Shown one piece after another: positions 59,501 through 64,000 of a stretch of DNA of 64,000 nucleotides. Source of the DNA: Carposina sasakii (lineage: Eukaryota; Arthropoda; Insecta; Lepidoptera; Carposinidae); the NCBI GenBank assembly GCA_014607495.2, contig CP053150.1:15024495-15088494 (forward strand). The letters are read 5' to 3'. The number at the start of each line of letters is the position of its first letter. Within the stretch, counting starts at the first letter, position 1. A program made the position numbers and the translations under genes. Under the pieces are notes generated by a model. The model searched no databases. It saw nothing but the letters and a program-made list of their open reading frames with translations, and was not told the DNA's origin.

Positions 59501-62500
59501 GGGATATTGAACACATAATGTCAAGTCCTCATTTTCCTCGTTCAAATGGTCTTGCCGAAGTATCTGTAAAAATAGTCAAGAATATATTAAGAAAATGTGA
59601 AGAGTCTAATACAGATTTTTACACAGGTCTACTACAGTATAGAACAACTCCTTTAACAGGAAATCTAAAGTCACCGTCAGAATTACTTATGTCTAGAAAA
59701 TTAAGAACTAGATTGCCTACACATCTAGATAGTCTAAAACCTAAAGTCGTCAAGTTTTCAGATCATTCAAAAAATAAGTCAAATATAATTCAAAAAAGAA
59801 AGTCATACTATAATAGAAATGCATGTCAACCTGAAGAATTCAAACCAAATGATATTGTCTTCTTTAAGAAAAATCCAAAAGAATGTACTTGGTCTAAAGG
59901 TACAATTTTGTCAAAAACTAAATTCCCTAGGTCTTACTTAGTCAAAAATGCAGAAGGGGTAGTTTATAGAAGAAATACACAACATATCAAGTTATTCAAG
60001 TCATGTCTGTCACAATCAAAGTATAATAACAACAATAATTCCAAAATAAACAGTCATATAAATAATAAACAAAACAAAAATGAAAGGTCACAGACAAATA
60101 GAACGTTTACAAACTCAAAGTCTGAGAACATGTTGTCACAAAGGCAATGGTCGAACAAGTATGAATCTAAATCTAGTCTAAGTGAAAACCCTACAACAGA
60201 GGAGGATAATGATAATATAACATATTATTATATACCTGATTACTTACAGGAAAGTCACATGTCAAATTGTAATACTAACATAGTTTTAAGTGAAAATAAC
60301 TCTACGACGAATTCTATGAATGAAAGTTTTATATCAATTGAGTCAGATGAACAAAATGTACAAGATAGTCAATCAAGCCCTATTCTTATGTTATGTAATG
60401 AACCTAATATACTATTAACACAAAATGTAAACACTAATATTAACTTACCTCAAAGTGAACAGTCGTCGCAAATTTCCAATACGGAATGTAAATATAGTTC
60501 AAGGGGTAGATTAATTAAAAAACCAACAAAATTGAATTTGTAATAAAATATATATTAATAATCTTATAATAACTTAAATAACATGTAAGTAGAAGAAAGA
60601 TGAATAGTGAAAATGTAGATGGAACTTAATGTAAAATGACTTATATAAAATGTATTTGAAATTGAACTGACATCCACTAATTTTAGCCAATATATTAATA
60701 TAATTATAATAATTAAAAATAGAATAATATGCATGAATGTTTTTAATAAATAAAATAGGTACTGTTGGTTGTCACTAATGTCAAAGTCAAAATGATGTTT
60801 CATTTTTTATTATAAAGAAAGGGCATGTAACATTATAGTCTATGATATTGTCTATGCTAAAAAAGAAAAATAAATCAGATTCATCTCGACCATGAAGCCT
60901 TTCTTTTAACCGCTCTGCCAATCCTGAAATACATGAAAATATCCTGAAGCAAGTGCTTGCCCACACAAGCACACATCATCAGCTGCATCTCCTTCCGTGC
61001 CGTAAGTGACCATTTAAGAACTCGGGCGTTCTCTCAGGCGATGAGCTAGCAACTTGATATTTGACATCTTTTTCCGCTAAGTTAAAAGTGTCTGCAGAAT
61101 CTCCTTCATGGTCTTGCGGTTCTGGCTTCACTGAACACACCCTATTACGCGAACACAACCTATGTATTTGCATGAATTTTAACTCAATCTAAAAGTATTA
61201 TTTAGTTTTAAGGCACTGAATAAGTCGACTAGAAATACTTCATTAGGCACGACTTTTAGTTTTTTTTTTACGAAACATTACACAGAACAGACAATCTCTA
61301 AAACTTTGGCAATAGGTATTTTTATAATCACAGTATGGTCACCAACAAAGAGGCTCGCTATGCTGTCGGGGCATGGGAGGTGGCGCTGGAAGCCATCTTC
61401 AAGTGTCACCCGTCCGCCAAGCTGGCGTATACTGGTCGGCTGGATATCAACGACTTTACGAGGGTAAGTAGAAGGTTTATTATTCATAGAGATGAAACGG
61501 ATAGTGGTTTGGCAGGATAACGGCTATTACTTTGCGAACTCCGCCCTATCTCCTAGAATTGTTACATTTACGAGTACTAAGCTAGCACAAGCATTTCGCT
61601 TAGCATACCCCTGCTGTTACATCCTGTATAAATCCATAGGTAATCAACCTACGGGTTTGTACTCGCACAGGGTGTAAGAGCAAGTTTTTTTTATATACTT
61701 CACAACACATTAGCTCACACTAAGGCCCTAAGGTTTTATGTCAAAACATCCATGACTCGGAAACAAACTTCGATATTTATGATATCAATGTGAATTTATG
61801 AATGTTTCCACCCATCGGGATTCGAACACAGAACCTATGGCGCCGCAGGCACGGTCACTACCACAGACATCTAAGTACCTATATAGGTATAGGTTACATC
61901 TAGGTATAGGTACACATTACCTCTAATAAGCCGCATCACTCACAAATATCCTAGGGCATACTTTCTGGCAAGGATCATGTACATAAACATATAGGTAGGA
62001 CCTAGGTACACAAGACTGCGTTGGTAGCTAGAACTGCAGGAAATCGAAAGATCTTCTAGAACCATATTTAGAATAGCGGAGCCAGTTGTAAAAGATCAGT
62101 GGCAAGTATATAAGAACACCGTGGTCACTACCATCTACACCAGAGATTTGCAAACTTGTTTCGTCTACTTTAAAAATCAGTAGGCGGGCGCTACTGATTT
62201 TACTTTTTATTTTACTTTAAAATTGTAAATAGCTTAGTTGCGCTATTTTCTTCTGGGGCTTTAACTGCCCCTCTCTAGGCCTCCTACGCCTGCGAGAGGG
62301 CATTATTGCCCACTTCGGGAAAGAATAATTTACACCATCATCATCTTCATCTTCCTACCACATTATAATGGAGTCGGCGCATTATGGTTGTTTTCGAAGC
62401 TTATTGCCAAAGATCAACTAAATCAATCGGCCGTCACTTCCCCTGCCGTTCGTAGGACGGTTTCTACGTGCAGAAGCGTCTGGAGTCGCCGTTCCCCTGC

Positions 62501-63510
62501 CTGCTGGCGGTGGCGAGCGCGCCGCCGCCGCACAGCGACCCCGTGCTGCTGTGCATGTTCCACCAGCACCACCCCTACACCTCGTCCGCCTTCGACGTTA
62601 AGATGCCTCGTTAGTGCGCTGATTGTTATGTAGATTTTGTTTCTATGCATTTAAAGCTTGATACTTGTTTTTTGGGGTTGTTGTGGACTTTGCAGCAATG
62701 GTATCTGGGTACAATTGCTGTGAGGTTTGAGCATTCACTTGTAAAAGTACATGGAACATTCAACGCTTTTTTTGTCGATCTGAATAACAAACGGTATAAA
62801 GTAAAAAATCGCTCACGCGCCTCTTCTCAATTATTCTTGAAGATGTTTAGATAACTTGACGTGCTGCATTATCTCCAGATATCTAGATACCTTATATAAA
62901 TGTTGTATGATCTCCAACTGTGTGAACAGGGGAATATAATTGGAGTCCAAACTACCTCGGCTATATTAGAGTCGCAAAAACATCCTCTCCATTTGCTTCC
63001 TCACTCATGAGCAAGATAGCAACAAAGCGGATATATTTTTATGTAACCATATCATCATCATATGTCTCATAAGCTGATAATATTCTCGTGCTACAGAACC
63101 AACTGGTGATCCCCAAGACCCGCAGGCTCCGCTACAAATGCCGGTGCTGCCCGACGATTACAACCTGAGAGAGTACTTGCAGAAACTACGAGTGTGGCTT
63201 GGTGATGCGTACGTATTGAAAATCTTAAGCACTCTTTCAACGTCATGTCTAACGTTATTTTTAACAGTACCCACCTATGCATTACCATATGAATGAGTAG
63301 ATAGGTATTAACATATAAATGGTGCTTTTTAGGACACGTCTAGGTACCTAAAAGACACTCGAAACAGGGCATTTTGCGCCGCGTACGAGTATCCGTTTTG
63401 TATCAAATTTATTCTTGTACCCGTGACAGGACTGCTCAATTATTGGTTATTTATTTTCTTACAGGTCAAAATCAATCCAATATTTTGAGATAGAAGATGC
63501 TCATTATGAA
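50552..63510 (+). CDS. ARMC3: Armadillo repeat-containing protein 3 (ARMC3), first 14 exons, 3' end outside window
   Basis: ARMC3 is linked to sperm flagella and cilia in animals. Exons: 50552-50695, 50888-51115, 51263-51424, 51612-51836, 52103-52303, 52408-52567, 52889-53038, 53430-53557, 54582-54683, 55112-55233, 61334-61463, 62456-62609, 63097-63208, 63465-63510. All have GT/AG and phases that join, giving 688 codons. The first ten exons encode armadillo repeats; a strong family match is YILEFASLVLAEL with SPDPDVQKNCLQTLSNLL. Exons 11-12 match the region after the repeats (KLAYTGRLDINDF, DGFYVQKR), and exon 13 starts the C-terminal domain (LREYLQKLRVWLGD). Human ARMC3 has 872 residues, so about 180 lie beyond the window. 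Exon 10 must use the donor at 55234 (phase 2, TA|T); reading through gives an immediate TAG. The following 6.1-kb intron holds a Ty3/gypsy element. Confidence 0.9.
53930..54140. repeat. Decayed palindromic MITE in ARMC3 intron
   Basis: Relics of the ACAGGATGTAACA family (TGGATAGGTTTTTCATAGTG, GGGCTATTTTCAAAGCATTT). Confidence 0.5.
54216..54515. repeat. Hairpin-arm copy plus GGCGCCTA element
   Basis: 54,216-54,259 is a reverse single arm of the 23.1-kb hairpin repeat. 54,355-54,515 carries GGAGCAGTCGCTCCAGGCGC and CTCGCTCCATTCTAAAATTT, also found at 55,345-55,805. Confidence 0.6.
54845..54940 (+). repeat. LINE-end repeat (CAGCAGTGGACTGCAATAGG family)
   Basis: Short copy in the ARMC3 intron between exons 9 and 10. 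Confidence 0.6.
55345..55805. repeat. GGCGCC element split by a nested LINE-type tail
   Basis: The two ends match 54,355-54,515, but 55,425-55,735 between them is a LINE-type tail (AGCTGACCCGGCAAACGTTG, GTCGAGCCGTTTCGGAGGAG). The order shows insertion of the tail into an older element. Confidence 0.6.
55895..56044 (+). repeat. 5' LTR of the Ty3/gypsy element
   Basis: 150 bp, TGTAAC...CACACA. It is identical by eye to 60826-60975. Confidence 0.95.
56045..56057 (+). other. Primer-binding site of the Ty3/gypsy element
   Basis: TGGTGTCAGAAGT directly abuts the LTR. TGG complements the CCA end of a tRNA; which tRNA was not determined. Confidence 0.65.
56092..60543 (+). CDS. Gag-Pol polyprotein of the Ty3/gypsy element
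   Basis: One open frame of 1,483 codons encodes the whole polyprotein. Gag occupies about 1-290, with a zinc-knuckle region from about 257 (CRRCGQVH; CTNCKKPNHFAQYC). An aspartic protease (DTGAD) starts near 348. Reverse transcriptase has FVDDIL with Asp pair at about 633-634. RNase H residues are near D780, E815 and D842. Integrase has an HHCC start near 1002 and catalytic D1066, D1120, E1156 (D,D-35-E). The C-end is Asn/Ser-rich. Gag and Pol share one frame without a shift, and all catalytic motifs are present, so the copy may be active. No envelope-like frame follows. Confidence 0.95.
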   Translation: MTEKTQNIILANSLKPLCLTSNANGDSSDCANSEKWKRWKQKFEIFAEANDLDKIPDKKQVAIFLNAIGDEGLEIFDSFHVDRTKETLETIFEKFDSKFNACKNITVERHNFFTRHQKKEETLDEYVTSLNNLSASCNFQNLKEELVKDMFIIGIQNGHIKERLLQNDKLTDINQAVQIAKTMELSNSRSKKLGQDDNDKHQVQVVSKYNNYTPKKHTPRRSHRSPFKSPSRSRSKTFSDNFRATSNNYSKVNNKTTCRRCGQVHRFKCPAEGKICTNCKKPNHFAQYCYFKKKNVSLVHSINNNQHHSDTSSSSFVINSLQKDNKSCRNNWNIKLKCYNKLLNCKIDTGADINVIALKTIKYLETENHIRIPIVKSNNKIYTFSGDLIDNLGSVFLTCTFENGKQANIQFIVVRCECSTILGWKTCEDCGIVKRLFELTINKGQRSVQSLLDEYSDTFEGLGCLPYKAHLQLDTSVTPKICPVRRIPYTLQPKLKVELDRMEKLNVTEKVTKPTDWVNAIVPIEKPNGQLRVCLDPRNLNKAIKRPHFPYPTLDDLRSNVAGAAVFSKLDANSGYWMIQLDEESSNLCTFNTQFGRYKFLRLPYGINSSGEIFHKEMSDLFGDLPGVLIFVDDILVFGSNQTEHNERLENVFKRAKQVNLKFNKSKCLFNKQEITYVGHIFNKKGISADSSKVEAIIKLPRPVNVKDLQRYLGMVNYLGSYIPNLAHETSLLRDLLKKQNVWQWTQDHEKQFNRLKVLISQSPVLVHYDVNKPIRLSVDASKSAVGAVIFHGKNPIAYSSKSLTNSQENYAQIEKELFAILFGCKKFHQYIYGKTIQVETDHLPLVTLFKKPLSDVPARLQRMMITLQAYDLIVSYTKGSEMYVSDTLSRAPISNTTIEKFDLNELDSDIVCQVNLLTSNLAITQNRLQKIKNQTLSDVVMQKIKEYYLIGWPNSKTQCDPITLPFWNIRDEIHIINDIIFKGQSVIIPKSMRSEILNILHEGHMGIEKTKNLARGLVFWPNIYHDIEMKVRQCETCMIYSSNKTKETLLPHKQPQLPWQRVATDLFDYKNKKYLLIVDYYSNYIETIQLYSDHRSQTIINHMKSIFSRHGIPMQLVSDGGPPYNSQEFHKFMSNWDIEHIMSSPHFPRSNGLAEVSVKIVKNILRKCEESNTDFYTGLLQYRTTPLTGNLKSPSELLMSRKLRTRLPTHLDSLKPKVVKFSDHSKNKSNIIQKRKSYYNRNACQPEEFKPNDIVFFKKNPKECTWSKGTILSKTKFPRSYLVKNAEGVVYRRNTQHIKLFKSCLSQSKYNNNNNSKINSHINNKQNKNERSQTNRTFTNSKSENMLSQRQWSNKYESKSSLSENPTTEEDNDNITYYYIPDYLQESHMSNCNTNIVLSENNSTTNSMNESFISIESDEQNVQDSQSSPILMLCNEPNILLTQNVNTNINLPQSEQSSQISNTECKYSSRGRLIKKPTKLNL
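60814..60823 (+). other. Polypurine tract of the Ty3/gypsy element
   Basis: AAAGAAAGGG lies two bases before the right LTR, the expected site for plus-strand priming. Confidence 0.75.
60826..60975 (+). repeat. 3' LTR of the Ty3/gypsy element
   Basis: 150 bp, a copy of 55895-56044, followed by the target duplication TCATC. Confidence 0.95.
60981..61333. other. ARMC3 intron right of the Ty3/gypsy element
   Basis: The insertion lies within an older repeat (CAGCTGCATCTCCTTCCGTG, also near 49,086 and 35,778); no exon before 61,334. Confidence 0.5.
61585..61875. repeat. MITE end and reverse SINE in ARMC3 intron
   Basis: 61,585-61,632 is the right end of the palindromic MITE (TGTTACATCCTGTATA). 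61,715-61,875 is a reverse copy of the 32.5-kb SINE (CATCGGGATTCGAACACAG). Confidence 0.65.
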
Positions 63511-63637
63511 GTAAGGTAAAAAAATCTAATCTACTAAGTACGATACATTGTCGTAGAAATATGTACCTACCTACCTATGGAATATGAAGTGAAGGAATAG
63601 CGTGGGGTTGGTTAAAAGAGAAGCGCTTCCGGCTCAA

Positions 63638-63828
63638 CCGGCCCCTTTATTACCTAACTAGCTAAAGCAAAGCGATAGCGAAAATTGTACAAAAATCGCT
63701 GATTGCTTGTCAAATTCGTATTAGGTAAAACGAATTACAAAGGAACTTTTACATTTCAAGGCGAATTTTGTACAATTTTCGCTGTCGCTTTGCTTCGGCT
63801 TTGCTATTGCTTTTACATAATCAGGGGT
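63638..63828. repeat. MITE, CCCCTGATTACC family, copy 3
   Basis: AGCGAAAATTGTACAAAAAT mirrored by TGTACAATTTTCGCTGTCGC, ends GCCCC.../ATAATCAGGGG. It shares its core with 5,918-6,088 in inverse order. Confidence 0.78.
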
Positions 63829-63854
63829 CGGGTCAGTTATTGCTTGGCCCAGTA

Positions 63855-63950
63855 TACAGTTTTTTCGTTGCCACCTTTAACGAAGGGTCAAATCAAATTA
63901 AAAAAATGATCGTAATGATGAGGAGATCCCGTAGTTAAATTTTTTATAGG
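63855..63950. repeat. Partial foldback MITE
   Basis: TTTCGTTGCCACC and AATGATCG/GAGGAGATCCCGTAG match the element at 48,222-48,592 in reverse. Confidence 0.5.
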
Positions 63951-64000
63951 ACTGTGGTTCTATCATACATGCAATTACAGCTCCGTAACAAATAGAGAGT

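Larger units (their letters stand above)
55895..60975 (+). mobile_element. Complete Ty3/gypsy LTR retrotransposon (Mag-like) in ARMC3 intron 10
   Basis: The element is 5,081 bp with 150-bp LTRs that read identical by eye, starting TG and ending CA. It is flanked by the 5-bp target duplication TCATC (55890-55894 and 60976-60980). A primer-binding site follows the left LTR and a purine run precedes the right one. It has one uninterrupted gag-pol frame and no envelope gene. Identical LTRs and an intact frame imply a recent insertion. Mag-like assignment rests on the RNase H signature (IEKE...FHQYIYG) and is from family knowledge. Confidence 0.95.

Noticed and set aside
62388..62650. Ala/Arg-rich frames on both strands
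   Set aside because: Other-frame shadows of ARMC3 exon 12, which is GC-rich.

Overview
The window looks like a moth or butterfly (Lepidoptera) nuclear genome segment. It is AT-rich, has small spliced exons separated by repeat-packed introns, and shows many repeat tails and foldback elements of lepidopteran type. It has no bacterial or viral gene organisation. Gene models were built by hand from splice signals, reading-frame phase and remembered family sequences; no database search was run.

Layout. 1-14.7 kb is non-coding and repeat-bearing, probably the downstream intron of the next gene. 14.8-39.4 kb (minus strand) holds 14 consecutive coding exons of an oxysterol-binding protein-related protein 1 (ORP1/OSBPL1A type): ankyrin repeats, PH domain, coiled coil and a FFAT-like motif. 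The lipid-binding ORD was not seen and probably lies left of the window. A single-exon small heat-shock protein gene with a signal peptide sits inside one of its introns (30.96-31.87 kb), with its own TATA box and a heat-shock-element-like site. 39.6-43.2 kb is a 5'-truncated non-LTR retrotransposon (LINE) with target-site duplications, lodged between the ORP1 start and a divergent ZAD/C2H2 zinc-finger gene (43.7-45.65 kb, plus, two exons). 46.9-50.3 kb (minus) is a six-exon membrane short-chain dehydrogenase/reductase of SDR16C (retinol dehydrogenase/17-beta-HSD11-like) type. It shares a 277-bp intergenic region with ARMC3 (50.55 kb to beyond 63.5 kb, plus), an armadillo-repeat gene of which 14 exons (688 codons) lie here. 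Between ARMC3 exons 10 and 11 lies a complete Ty3/gypsy element (55,895-60,975) with identical 150-bp LTRs, a 5-bp target duplication and an open 1,483-codon gag-pol frame.

The host genes do not form one pathway. The likely roles are endosomal lipid transfer (ORP1), extracytosolic protein protection (sHSP), transcription control (ZAD zinc finger), retinoid/steroid/lipid oxidoreduction (SDR) and sperm or ciliary function (ARMC3). What stands out is how transposable elements shape the locus: repeat tails touch splice sites, a LINE occupies a divergent promoter region, a tRNA-like repeat carries its tRNA part internally, and several long perfect or near-perfect hairpins lie in introns.
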